Of a stretch of DNA of 64,000 nt, positions 1 through 11,601 are shown piece by piece. Positions within the stretch are counted from its first letter, which is position 1, and the number at the start of each line of letters is the position of its first letter. This DNA is from Thuidium tamariscinum. Its lineage: Eukaryota > Streptophyta > Bryopsida > Hypnales > Thuidiaceae. The translations under genes and the position numbers were made by a program. The notes beneath the pieces are model-generated. The model ran no database searches and was not told the DNA's origin. It worked only from the letters and a program-made list of their open reading frames with translations. The stretch is from contig OX344755.2 of assembly GCA_947034885.2 (NCBI GenBank), forward strand, positions 2,792,501 to 2,856,500. The letters are read 5' to 3'.

Positions 1-1333
1 AGTTCCCTATTCCTAAAAGCGCCATCTACAGTGTACATACATTCCAAAATCAATCATGTTCACAAACTGTAGATGGCGTTTGGGTCATTGCAAGAAAGGG
101 CGACCACTTTTGTAACACTTTCCAAAAGTAGCTCTTGTCCAAAGCCATAACTTTTGATGATGAATCCAATGCTCCCAAAAAAAATTTATTTCCTAGATTT
201 TTTGATTGCATTTATATTGTATATTTTTCAGAATTTCTTAAAAATCATTTTATATTTATAAGTTATTTTTGTTAATTTGTCACACTTTCAAGATTGGAGG
301 TTTTTTATACTATTGAGTAGTTGAAATTTAATGATTTTTAGTTGAAATTTTTGTGGTATGTTTTTATAGTAGGTAGACATGTCCCCACCAAAGGAAATCT
401 AATTTATGACCTCATGAGTGCAAACAAGTGTCCCTTGCGCACACACTTCTAAACATTAAAAATGGTTTTGAACTCATTTTTTTTTGTTGAACTCCATCAC
501 CAAGAAGTCTTCTCAAATGGCCAATTTTTTGTTTTGTTCAAAATTTCTTTTCCTATTTTTTCCAAATTAAAATGTCAATGTATGTATTTTCTATACAACA
601 TTTCAATGTGCAAGAAAATGTCCTAGAAAATATATACACTAACGTTTTAATTTGTAAAAAATAGGAAAAGAATTTTTGAACAAAACAAAAAATTGGCCAT
701 TTGAGAAGACTTCTTGGTGATGGAGTTCAACAAAAAAAAATGAGTTCAAAACCATTTTTAATGTTTAGAAGTGTGTGCGCAAGGGACACTTGTTTGCACT
801 TATGAGGTCATAAATTAGATTTCTTTCGGTGGGGACATGTCTACCTACTATAAAAACATACTACAAAAATTTCAACTAAAAATCATTAAATTTAAACTAC
901 TCAATAGTATTAAAAACCTCCAATCTTGAAAGTGTGACAAATTAACAAAAATAACTTATAAATATAAAATGATTTTTAAGAAATTCTGAAAAATATACAA
1001 TATAAATGCAATCAAAAAATCTAGAAACAATTTGGGGGGGGGGGCATTGGAATATTGGATTCATCAATCAAAAGTTATGGCTTTAGACAAGAGCCAATTT
1101 TGGAAAGCGCCACAAAAGTGGTCGCCCTTTCTTGCAATGACCTGCTTACAGAAATTGACTTTGACCATTAATAACTTTTGCATATGTACGGTATCCAAAT
1201 CTTGCGTTCTTTGGTGCATTGGAACATGATTTTACTTGCCAACAAGACTACTTGAAAATGTAAACAAGCTAATTACAATAATTAGGCTCAATATGAATAA
1301 GTGGCCCTTTTAGGTGTATCCACCTTATCAAAA
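1..1333. mobile_element. Family C MITE, cut by the window edge and split by a family A palindrome
   Basis: Bases 12-81 and 1143-1333 together match the uninterrupted element at 18513-18789: the same CTAAAAGCGCCATCTA start, the same stretch around AATAACTTTTGCATA and the same end, GGTGTATCCACCTTAT. The join falls just after GTAGATGGCG. Its outer left inverted-repeat tip is missing or lies beyond the window. It carries no coding capacity. Alignment of the two copies is the main evidence, and the intervening 83-1142 is a separate palindromic element. Confidence 0.7.
83..1142. mobile_element. 1.06-kb near-perfect palindromic element, family A variant
   Basis: The two halves are reverse complements of each other over about 500 bp each, with a short loop near 595-625. 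The ends read GGTCATTGCAAGAAAGGGCG and its complement, a variant of the family A end GGGTGATTGCAAGAAACAC. It interrupts a family C MITE whose intact form is at 18513-18789, so it is a real insertion. A tract of 11 G at 1034-1044 has no partner in the left arm and is a later slippage event. The open frame across the right arm (1032-1229) is not a gene. Confidence 0.75.
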
Positions 1334-3420
1334 ACCTTTCACCCTTCTGCAATTTAGTCATAGATAAGTGTTACCAATGTGACGTTAATCCTTAATTTCT
1401 TGTTGAATGTCTACACATTTTTGCTTATATCTTTCGACAACTCTTGCATTTATCTCAATCTCATCAATTTTGCTTATAAAGGATTGTTGTTTTGTAAAAT
1501 TTAAGTTTTCCTTTAATGAATGAGTAGTTATTTGGATGGAACATTGTCTTGAAGCAAGTTGTTCCATCACTTTGGAATTTGGAGTGCACAAGGGTTAAAC
1601 TTTGGATGTAAAATGTCTTCAACTTCACACATGACATTAGAAAAATTTAGGGTCACTATTGGGTCTCTTGTCTAGCCCTTAAAGGACAGACCTATATCCA
1701 CCGATTTCAAGCCTTGTTGTTCATTATTGAGTTTGTTGTCATTTTGGAAATAGATAAGTATAAAAATTTTATGTTTATTTTCCTGAGATGAAATTACATG
1801 TTTTATCTATTCTATGAAAATTTTAGGGTTTTTTTAATCTTTATGAAGAAAAATCATATCAAATAAAAGGTTATTTCAAAAAATTTGAAAATTTCATAGT
1901 TTGTATACATTACAATGACAAGCATCATGGTGTAAATTCAATTTCCATATCATTTTGCTATTAGAATGCAATAGAAATTGAAAATACATCCAAAGTTCAA
2001 ATGGAAATAAAATATCCAATATTATAAATTATTCCAAAATTCTAGTTGAAGTAGAAATTAGAGTAGATGACCTTCATTTCATTACTTGGGCTTAAACTCC
2101 AAAAATATCATTTTTGTAGAGAAATTTCAAATTTAGAGTAAGGAAAAACTTTTCAAAATTTACAGTTGCCAGTACGTGAGTATAGAAAGTGTGAACCTAG
2201 AATTCTATACACCTATAGTATAGGTGTCTATATTATAGACATCTCAATGGTTATAATGTATCGATGTTCTGAACACCTATATTATAGGTGTTTGTATTAT
2301 AAACACCTTCAATGAGTGTAGAATACCTACTTATAGTTAGGCTCAAGGCTCGTAGGCCCACACTTCTATGCTCACATACTAGTGTCTTTGTTTCAAAATG
2401 TACTCAATCTTCAATGCAAGTTGGATATATGCTCAAGAAATTTCAAATCATTTGAAATTGTACAACACATAGGAAAAAATGGTAAGTACAAAGAAATAGC
2501 AAATGACTCAAAATACAAAATTGTTAGGAATTTATTTTAGGAATTGAAAAATGCCAATCCCAATGGTTGCAATGTTATAAATTTGTAATAAACAATTTAC
2601 ATCCTATGATTTTTTTTTTTTAAATATTGAAAACTAAATAAAATAAAGATCTTCAAAGTTTATTTTAGAGTAGAGAATCTATAATTGCTTGCAAACAAAA
2701 ACTCATAACTTTTAGTTCATTGATTAAAATGAAATGATTGAAAGCTTTTCATACAAACATAACCAAAAGAAAAAATTTCAATTTTTGTTTTAAAAAATTG
2801 AAGTGATTTTTTCCAATGTGCCTCAACTACTGATTTATGAGTTTTTTGTAAAAATAAGGTCATAACTTTTCACTCATACTTCTAAATAAATATAGAAACT
2901 TCCACTAACATGTACTTGCTTGAAATTGCTATGTTGCCAAATTTAACAAGTTGGTCCTTTATGGGTCAAAGTCACATTTCAAATAGTGTTACTACTACAA
3001 ATATAAGGCTACAATAAATAGAGACATAGATTTTTTGTCATCAACTATTGTAGATTCTATTTGAATGCACCTCAAGATTACAAAACCATGTAGGCATGTA
3101 TTGCAAATATAACTTTCTTTGTTAAAATGGTAGTCATTCCACAACTTTGAAACTTTTACAATTTAGACCATGCAATCTAATATCTATACCTATCCAAATT
3201 GAATATGTTGTATAGAATGTTACCATTTCAATGAAATTCACCATAAATATTGTGTGTCACTTTTGGGTGTTTCCATGCCTACTTTGGTGTTAGTCTAGTT
3301 TCCACAGTAGGTGCATCTACATATGCAATTCTTTTCAAAAACTTACATTATCTTCACAGTTTCACACAAGCTCAACAAAATATAGGACCAATTTATTTGC
3401 TTTGTTGAGCCATTTCCTAA
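1334..3420. other. Intergenic AT-rich DNA with relic repeats
   Basis: No gene is seen. About 1655-2160 is similar to 42550-43090 and to 54090-54230 (shared text around CCATTTTGGAA and the AGACCTATA/CACT block), so it is a dispersed repeat. About 2395-2970 resembles internal parts of the family B elements (start near TACTCAATCTTCAATGCAAG, end near GTTGGTCCTTTATGGGTCAA), probably an old copy with mutated ends. 3125-3245 resembles the palindromic family at 46205-46435. Confidence 0.5.
2209..2307. repeat. Cluster of four short perfect or near-perfect palindromes
   Basis: Four palindromes of 15-21 bp lie within 100 bp: ACACCTATAGTATAGGTGT (2209-2227), GTCTATATTATAGAC (2226-2240), AACACCTATATTATAGGTGTT (about 2272-2292) and GTGTTTGTATTATAAACAC (2289-2307). 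Neighbours overlap by a few bases, and the ACACCTATA half-site recurs. They could form cruciforms. No gene is close enough to suggest an operator role. Confidence 0.6.
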
Positions 3421-3525
3421 CATATGTACATCATTTATCTTTCTATACACTCTCAATTTCAAGAGATCCAGGGTAATTGTCACATTTTGGTGTTTCTTCC
3501 TGATCTTGAGCATCTTCATAAACTT

Positions 3526-3585
3526 GTGGCCTCCGAACTCCTTGAGCTCACTGATGTCCTTCCGAGGTTGACCGACGTCATATGT
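3526..3585 (-). pseudogene. Fragment copied from an ankyrin/PGG-type gene
   Basis: About 55 bases here match the intact ankyrin gene at roughly 25427-25490 almost base for base: CTCCGAACTCCTTGAGCTC, then GATGTCCTTCCGA.GTTG and ACCGACGT. Read on the minus strand, this encodes the loop between the first and second membrane segments (IGELKEFGG region). Nothing else of that gene is recognisable nearby, so this is a relic of a duplicated copy or a captured exon piece. The open frame 3424-3675 on the plus strand running through it is judged spurious. Confidence 0.5.
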
Positions 3586-3679
3586 TGGTCAGCAAGTGGA
3601 ATCACTCTGCTGCACTTTGCTCAAGCCCCGGTTTCGGGAGGTTTTTGCAGGGAGGCAATCAAGGATTTTAGGTGAGAGT

Positions 3680-4607
3680 TGAATATCTATTCAATGTAAC
3701 TCAATTCACGTGCCGGTCTTCATCGCTCCACTCCTGATTTAACAATATTTCTGTGCGCCTAGACCTATGGCAAATCACGAGATCAAAATTGGATTTTTTT
3801 TCCTTCTCCTCGTAAATTGAGTCTTATTGGCAGTTTCTTGAGGTTTTTATGCATCTGTAATTTGCTCCTGTTGTTTTGGGGAAATCCTTACTGTTACCCC
3901 AATCCCTTGTGTGGAAGCGGAAAGGAGAGTGCTCGTTGTTTCATTGCTAGTTATCTTCGTGATATCGTAATTGGTTTGTAGTTCATTGAACTTCTAGGGT
4001 TTAGGGATGTAGGATTTAGGTTAAAGTTTCTTGATGTATCAGGTATCGATTTTGAAATTTCTTTCATGCCCGTGTACTAATGATCCAAGGTGGTAATAGG
4101 TTTGGCGGTGTTGGTATAGGAGAATCAGAAGAGGCATGTGCTTATATATTTCAAGGCATACAATTTTTGCATGCTTCTCCACTCTGCAATAAATCACGCT
4201 TTACATCTATGAAGGTTTGTGTTTTTTCACCTAATGAGCTTTAGTAGAGCAGCAAACGGCAGTAGGATGTACATTAAGGACATGGTGAGAAGAATTGATA
4301 TATAAGCTGCACCTGATCTTACATGTTCGAACGGAGGAACTTGCCACAATCGTAAAGCAAAATGATGGCTGAGTTCTCGCGATTTCGAATCTTGACGATC
4401 TATGCAATTGAGTTTTGCATGGACGGTGTGGTACTTGGTTGCTTCTCTGGCAATTGTGCCTTACAAACCTTGATTTCATGCAGCCTCGTTTTGGGGCAAA
4501 CCGAGCAACTTTGCAAGTTTTGAAAGATCAGGGACCGCCAGTTTGCAAGAAAACATCCGCTTTCTCTGGACATAGGTGCTGGGCGTTAGCTTTATCAGGG
4601 ATAGCGA
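3680..4607. other. Gene-like but uncalled DNA upstream of the epimerase relic
   Basis: Base composition is less AT-rich than the surrounding repeats, and there is a telo-box-like TAGGGTTTAGGG near 3994-4005. It may be the old promoter, leader or first intron of the epimerase gene whose remains start at 5597. Open frames on both strands (4231-4612) show no recognisable domain. I cannot call a gene here. Confidence 0.35.
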
Positions 4608-5345
4608 GGTGAATGCAAGAAACACCTGTACTATTTGTTGCGTTTTACTACAATACTCATGACTTTTTTTGGAGTATTTTAAAATTAGAAAATTAATTTG
4701 AAAAAAATTTGAAAAATATGAATAATATATAGACCTCTAAGATGAAGGTTTTCACTGAAGAAAATTGGTAGAAAAATTCTCTAAGTAGGAGAATTTAAAA
4801 AGCGCCAAACCTCAAGAAAATACATACTTTCATGTTTTAATTTGGAAGAAATAGTAAAAATAAGTAAATACAAAAAATAAAAAGTGGCCATTTGCAACAA
4901 TTCTATGTAGATGGTCATTCACCAAAAAAAAATACCAAAATAATATTTTATATGTTTCAAAATTCAAGCAGAAAGAAGCTCACTTTAATTTATAGACTTT
5001 GACACCACATAAAAATAACTTTTTTCAAAATCCCTCACATGGAGAGATGTAAATCTACTAGAAGACCATCTCATCCAAATTTCATCTCAAAATCATTAAA
5101 AAAAAGGTACTCCTTAGTACTAAAAACCTCCAAATTCTTATTTGTGACATTTAATCACTAGTACTATTTTAGTATTAAACTATTTTTGAAAATTATGAAA
5201 AAATTATGTAAAGTGTATGATAGACATGAGTACCTTCTCTACAAATCTTGAGTCATTTTGAGCAAAAATGCAAAAGTTATGGCCAAAAAACAGATCAGCA
5301 CTTAGCTTGTGACGGAAAATAGTACAAGTGTTTCTTGCATTCACC
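4608..5345. mobile_element. Family A long-inverted-repeat MITE
   Basis: Begins GGTGAATGCAAGAAACACC and ends with the complement GTGTTTCTTGCATTCACC. It has no coding capacity. The interior shares the family's standard blocks: a run ending in AGTACTTTAAAATTAG, the phrase CTCTAAGTAGGAGAA, the phrase CTACTAGAAGACCATCTCAT, and near the right end CATAACTTTT-type text. It separates the 3.7-4.6 kb gene-like DNA from the epimerase relic. Flanking bases AGCGA on the left and AGCGG on the right could be part of a target duplication. Confidence 0.85.
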
Positions 5346-5596
5346 CAGCGGAGCAATCATCCAGTAGAAGGTATTATAACTAATCCTATGCATTGTATTC
5401 GAATCTGGCATTGTTGTCTTGCGGTCTCACGGTTTGTCATGTAACTCCTGATATTTATCCCATTATAGACTTCTAAGTTGTTCCTTTTCACTAAGTTATT
5501 ATGCAATGCAATTTTGCCGTTTAGAATTTCTATTCTGACAAAATGTGTAGACTTGCTTAAGCGCCCATGGCCTTGATTTTTGCACTGACCTTCAAA

Positions 5597-7637
5597 TGAC
5601 GAGCTCACTTCCGTACAGCAACCAAGATGGCGAGTCCATATCATATCTCTCCCAGGCTCAGGCTCAGGCTGTTGATGAGTTGCTTATGGGAGAACTCGGT
5701 TTCTCAATTGATCAGCTTATGGTGAATATCTAACGGTTTCAGTGACAAATGTTGAAGATTTCATTTCCCTCATTTAATTTTTACTTTTCTAGGTCTGTTT
5801 ATATTTGAATATGGAATGTATCTGATGTTTGCCTAAATGGTTCGATTTCATTAGGATGCATTGAGGAAGCTCTTCGCTTGAATCTGGTGCTCTTGTTCTG
5901 AAAATGAGGGAGATGCATTGTAAAAACAATAGCAAGCATTCAAAAGATGTTGATGTGCCAAGACCTACGCACTCAGCAAACCTCGTATACAAGGGATCAT
6001 TTATTACATTCTTAGACTTGAGAGCCGTTTCTGAGATTCACCTTATTAGCTTCTTTGGTGTTTATGAACATGAACTAGTAGATTGGAGTGTGGCTTCAGC
6101 TGTTGCAGAGGTATTAAAAATCCCTTCAGAGATTTTTATATGAGAGATAATATGAAAGACCTCTCTCTATAAAGGCATCTGCTCGCTGTTCTGTAGCGCA
6201 TTATGTTCCACACTTCTCAAAACAATGTTAGATCCTAGTCGCTGTAGTAAATGAGGAAGTAATCTCAATCTATAGTTCTATACATGTTCTGGTTGGATGA
6301 TAGGCATCGAAGCAAGACGCTCTTCTGACCTACCTACTTAGCTTTTGATATTGTAAGGATATCTGTTCTACATTGGGCCTCCCCATTTTGATTTTCAAAC
6401 CTAGTTGATGAGATATTTGGTGTGGTACCAGGTTTACGGAGTGAAGGAATACGCTCACGTTTTGGTTACTGCGGACCTGGTAATAATGGAGGAGATGGGC
6501 TTGTGGCTGCACGACGTCTCTACCACTTTGGATGCAAACCCTCCATCTGTTATCCGAAGCAGACGAATGAACCTATATACCACGGACTTGTAACTCAGGT
6601 CTATTCTCACTTTCGAGAAAAATTCAAAATGTGATGTCTGAAATCACTTCAACCACCTCAAGAATCACTAGACACATATGAACTCTCTGATGGGTTCTCA
6701 ACCCATTCCATTGGTTGCATAATCTCTGATCATGACCATTCTGTGTGTCCAATTGAAAAAACTGGGAATTCCTTTTATGTCAGCAGAAGAGCTAGCTACC
6801 TTCGAAGCTGAAGGATGAATTTGAGCTTGTGATAGATAGATGCTATATTTGGGTTTTCTTTTCATGGTAAGCGGCATGTACCACTACTGGCCCTCCGGTC
6901 ATATCACAAGAGTTATTGCGCATGGAAAGTTGTTGCTGATGGATGATTTCTGTGGACCTTAACATTTCCGATTAAAGTTTAGATCGGTGAAGTCTCTGCA
7001 ACTGACTACTTGTGTTTTCACAACATTTCATTGCAAGCTGAAAAGGTTACTAATGAATGTACATCACATTTATGATATTGCTTTATAGGTATACCTCATC
7101 CACCCTTTGATTCACTACTTCAAAAGTTGGTGGTACCAAATGGAACAATAGCGGAGGAAGTTAGTGTTGCGCCTGTTGTGTCGGTGGATATTCCATGATT
7201 TGGCTGTCATGTTGAAAATGGAGACACCGAGGGCACCGATTTATTGCCAGATATGCTGGTCTCTCTTCCTTCTCCACTTTTCACGGTTTATTGTTTGAAT
7301 ATGGATCCTTCCTTTGCTCCCTGTGAACGTTTTCTGTGGCTCACTGCTTGAACCATCTGTCTCATCCCGTGGCTTGATATGTCTACAGGTTTCATTGACA
7401 GTATTAAAGCTTTATGCAAAATTGTTCAACGGTGCTCATCATTTCCTCGGTGGTCGATTTGTTCCTCCAGCAGTTATTGAGAAGTTCTCCCTTCGTCTAC
7501 CACTGTATCTTGGCCAGTCCATGTGCATGCGTGTAGGCGCCACCAATTCTAAATCCTTAGATGTTGCAGCTCTTCGTCTTAATTATGTTGGTTTTGAACT
7601 ACTCAAAGAGCAAGCCAAAAAGGATCCCCTTGAGTAG
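5597..7637 (+). pseudogene. Decayed NAD(P)HX epimerase half of a plant epimerase/pyridoxamine-phosphate oxidase gene
   Basis: The order of conserved blocks matches the N-terminal YjeF_N-type epimerase domain of plant PDX3/PPOX1 proteins, which repairs hydrated NAD(P)H. Probable exons are 5597-5721 (SYLSQAQAQAVDELLMGELG, GFSIDQLM), 6072-6110 (SVASAVAE), 6432-6598 ([17 protein letters not shown], the dinucleotide-binding loop), about 6745-6866 (LGIPFMSAEEL, then the LVID block), 7089-7258 (PPFDSLLQKL, VVSVDIP, DMLV) and 7389-7637 (AKLFNGAHHFLGGRFVPP, SMCMRVG, LNYVGFELL). Damage is plain: a frame change inside exon 3 just before CGPGNN, a 4-base duplication near 6834-6840 that breaks the VID-AIFGF block, a stop after SVDIP near 7196, and no AG acceptor before 6072. 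The C-terminal FMN-binding oxidase domain should follow but is absent before the transposon at 7879. Confidence 0.72.
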
Positions 7638-7878
7638 GTAATCAGGGTTTTTAACTCCGTTGCATAGCTTTACATTGATATTCCTTGAATCAGAGAAAGG
7701 TAGGAAAATCTCAATTTTTTTTAGTAAGTTGGTACTTTAAACATATGCTACCAGGTACTCGAAGAATTTTGGCCATTTGTAATTTGAGACCTAGTAGCTT
7801 CCGCTGGAAGTTGATGTGGTGAGTGGTGAGTGATGCCCTGATGGAGGCATTATTTCGAATATTCTGTGGAAAGTGATA

Positions 7879-8735
7879 CTCCCTCTATCCCACTAAAAGC
7901 TTCCCAAATTCTTCCTACAAAGACTATAAGGGTATGTTCCCACCTGGAGCTAGTAAAGATTTAGGTGCATTTACAAGGGGCGTGGTTAGGCATAATGTCC
8001 CTATTGAGCCTCTTTCAAGGGCAGGGATGGGATGCGGGCAGATCAAGGGCTACTCCACATCTCTTTGAGGACCCATCAATCTACTTCTAAGTTCGGTTTA
8101 AATTTGGTTTTTCCAACAAAATAGATGAGAATGCTATAGAACACAAGATTTTCAATAAGAAAATCAAAGCAATGATGTGGGTTTTGTGCAACATGTTCAC
8201 TTGAGCGTCATAGCCAATCTTGTGTCAAAGGGGGAGAGGAGAGAAACTCTTTATACTAGTGGAGTAGTGATGGGTGAAACAAACCATGTGGGATATGTGA
8301 TTTAGGAGAAAAAAGAGCTCCTCCATTCATGGTTGTGGAAATGTAGGAATTGTGATCAAAGTTAAATTTTAGGCCTCACTCAAACATAGTATAATAAAAA
8401 ATTTCAAAAAACCACAAGCTAAAAAAAGTTGGGGAATCAAGTACACTTTAACCTCCAAAAATGCGTTTGAGATTTCAATACTCCACCTAAAAGTTATGGA
8501 CAAATTTCAAAGGAGGTGTTCAAAAATGTCCCCAAAAAATGTCCTTTCCACACATACACCTCTAGAATTTGTCAAGAACTCTTACATGAGGCTTCAAAAT
8601 CTCAAGTGCATTTTTAGAGATAAATGTTAGCTAGCTTCTCCCACTTTTTTTGGTTCTCTTTTTTTCTTGGAAGAAGCTATTATATGATGCCCAAATGAAG
8701 TCTAAAATTCAACTTCAAACACAATTCTTGTATTT
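7879..8735. repeat. Left arm of the giant inverted repeat
   Basis: Reverse complement of 11602-12454. It includes, read leftward, a TATAAAGAG box (about 8255), a polypyrimidine run and the sequence CATATCCCACATGG (about 8288-8301 in complement). This is the same promoter-like module as in the right arm, pointing out of the element. Confidence 0.8.
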
Positions 8736-10354
8736 TTGCTTAACCATTAGCAACTACGTTCCTATGAACAAAATTGAAAAGTGTTGAAAATTGTACAATC
8801 TTAGAGGTGTAGAATTTTCTATTTAAGTAAGTGAACCCAATTGTGATACTTTTCTTAAGGTGATGGTCTTTACAAATTCCTATCAAGTTTGTACAATATT
8901 GTTGTAGGAACACTAATTTTTTAGCATTGTGAAAATTCATAATTTATTCATATGTTGTGTAAAAAAATGTGTTTTTAGAGATTTTAGAGTACTCGACTAA
9001 CTTTCACTAAAATCATACAAGAATTTGGTAGTTTCTTTACACAAACAATGTGCAATTGCATATTCAAACATATATTTGTATAATTGCTTACTGAGAATCT
9101 AAATAGTGATGGTTTTATCCTCAACTCTCCATTGTAAATATTTTTTTTCTATATATATATGAAGTATGTCTGCATGTAATGCAAAATTTTTGTCAAGGAC
9201 GACAAACTTCCATTCAAGAAATGAAATAAAATTGTACTTTTCAAGGACTTGAAAGTTATGTGTTTTTTATTTTATTTGACAAATACTAATCATTAAAGAT
9301 ATTAGAAGCTTGATATGAATATTTTCTAATCATAAATTTGAACATCAAACAAAGAAAGAATGTCAAAAAAGTTGTACAATGTTACGCATTATTAATAGCA
9401 CATGTAGGTGTGGTCTAAATTGATAATACTCCACTACTAACATTGTACCATATTCAACACTTTTCAATTTTGTTTATAGAAAATGAAACCATTCATAGTT
9501 ACACTTCAAATTTTGCTTCCCCCTTGTTTCATTGTTGTTTCAACATTAAGTGCATTATTGTACTTTTCAAAGATGTTTTCACAACTAAAAATTAGTCTAA
9601 TGTTATTTGAAACTACAATGGAATATTTTACCAGTTCACCTAACGATTAAGTGTATAACAAAAGTAAAATTGTTTTAACATCATGTCATCAATAGACAAT
9701 TAAATTTGAAATTAATACATATTTCATACCTTCTCATAAGAAGTTCTATTTCCTGTAATATACCTTCTATGTCTATGTGATAAGGGCTCCGACATGCTTT
9801 GACATCTTACTAAACAAAAAGGGTTATTGTGTGTACAATACCCTCCTTATACAAACCTAGTAAATAAATAAATAAATACTTGCATCACAATACAATATTC
9901 TGATCCAATCTAATTAGCTTGAAAGAGGAAATAGTCTCCTTTTGCATTCTCAAGTAATTGGAATTTTGGATATTGACAAGTTTCTTTCATCATCATTAAT
10001 CTATCATAAAGTACTTGCAATAAATAAGGGATGAACAATTAGCAAAAGATATCCACCAACATTTCAAAAATTTGAATGTTGTGTTGATGTAGACTATGAA
10101 CATCAATTGAAAGGTACGAATTATAAAAGGGTATTATTCCCTCATTAAAACCCCAAAGCGCTCTCTTTCACAATTTTGAGAGCAATTTATTATAAAAGAA
10201 TTAAAATTTGACAGCATTATGTAATTAAAATTTAAACATTTAAACTTGAAAGCATGAATTGATTAAAATAGAACAATCCCTCACAAGCACAGAATGAGGT
10301 GACCACTTTTTTTTCTAAGTCTTGAGAAATCCTTGTAGAAGATGATTTCCAAGA
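8736..10354. other. AT-rich spacer between the giant inverted repeats
   Basis: No gene is seen. About 10050-10200 is the reverse complement of 42320-42470 (shared text TTATAAAAGGGTAT and TTGATGTAGA), so at least part is a dispersed repeat. The remainder has no long open frame and no recognised motif. Confidence 0.5.
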
Positions 10355-10570
10355 ATTCAAGCTTGAATAATTGTTGATTCAATATTCTACATCACCATAT
10401 TGAAAATGTGAAACAATTCCTTTGAGTAATTGTTCATTCAATATTCTACAACACCATATCAAAAATTGTAGCTACAATACCTTTGAATAATTATAAATTC
10501 AACATTCCTACATCACCATATTCAAATTATTGGCACAATGCCTTTGATTCACAACATTGATTCAATATAA
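10355..10570. repeat. Degenerate tandem repeat, about 62-bp unit, three to four copies
   Basis: The block GAATAATTGTTGATTCAATA / TTCTACATCACCATAT / ...CAATTCCTTTGA recurs with starts near 10364, 10427, 10490 and 10550. The units have diverged by substitutions and small indels. It is non-coding and lies inside the spacer of the 4.6-kb element. Confidence 0.65.
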
Positions 10571-10647
10571 CTTGTGACATTGTTAAGACAACCTTAAGTG
10601 TCTACTTTGTATTCATCATGTTGTTTCAATAATGGTGAAATATTAAT

Positions 10648-11578
10648 TTAACCCCTAAGTTCCCAAGGCATTTTCTGGCTCTAAAACCACTGAAAACTGC
10701 CATTTCTGCTGCAATCACTCAAGAAACCTAAAAGAACTTTTTTCTTAGAATCTAACCGTAGGATCTTGTACTTCACTTGTCTCAAATCATGTAGTAAGAA
10801 TTTCATGAAGTTTGACCGTACGGATTGGAAGATATTAGCATTTGAAGTTGAAAAAAAAAGTTTTTTTCAACTGCGGCCTGCAATTTCAGGTGACTTTGAT
10901 GGCCATTTGTAGATTTTTTTTTGCACTACACACCATAAGGTTAAAATTTTTTATCTTGAAAATTTGAGTTGAGAGTTGGGAAAAAAAATTTCAGAATGTC
11001 AAAACTTGATTTTCACATATAAAAAAATTGTTAAGTAGAAGTAGGTCCAAAGTTGAACAAAATACTAAATTGTTAATAGCCCTTAGATGGAATTAAAAAA
11101 TCAAAATCCCAACGGTGGGATTGTTCTTGAAAACAAACTTAACCTTGTCAAAAAAATAAAATTGAAAAAAATTGAAAATTGCATTCAAAAATGAATTCTA
11201 TAAGTTGTTTTTTGAAGAAGATGCTTAGATTGCCCGAAAAACAAGATTGTCCATAACTTTTTCATTATTAGTCCAAATAGGATGAATCAAAGCTTCAAAT
11301 GTAGACAAAAACATAATCTTTCAGAAAAAAATTGAAAAAAAAAAAATTCATTTTTTTGTGGGTTTTTGTTTCTGCCCGCCGAACTGCTTTTTTGACTTCG
11401 GATGGCAAAACTTCTGCTCCCAAGCACCGATTGAAAAAAAAATTATATTTCTAGAAAGCTGATGTGATTCCCTATCTTCAAAAAAAGTTTCAAAAAATCA
11501 GGTCAAAATTTCAAGTCACACGAGCGTGCCTGAAATCCCAAGTGTCCCCCGAGGGGACTTTGGGACTTTAGGGGTTAA
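10648..11578. mobile_element. Family B TTAA-bounded element
   Basis: Starts TTAACCCCTAAGTTCCCAA and ends with the complement, ACTTTGGGACTTTAGGGGTTAA. TTAA lies on both sides, as for piggyBac insertions. No open frame encodes a transposase. It is nested in the 4.6-kb element, directly next to its right arm. Confidence 0.7.
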
Positions 11579-11601
11579 AGTTCTTAAAAATTTGAGATGT
11601 A

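Noticed and set aside
6330..6593. Overlapping frames on both strands at the third epimerase exon
   Set aside because: Only the frame giving [11 protein letters not shown], plus the short frame before the shift, makes biological sense; the rest are shadows.
7639..7878. Search for the missing oxidase domain just after the epimerase relic, and beyond 12454
   Set aside because: No block resembling the FMN-binding oxidase domain was found on either side of the 4.6-kb element.
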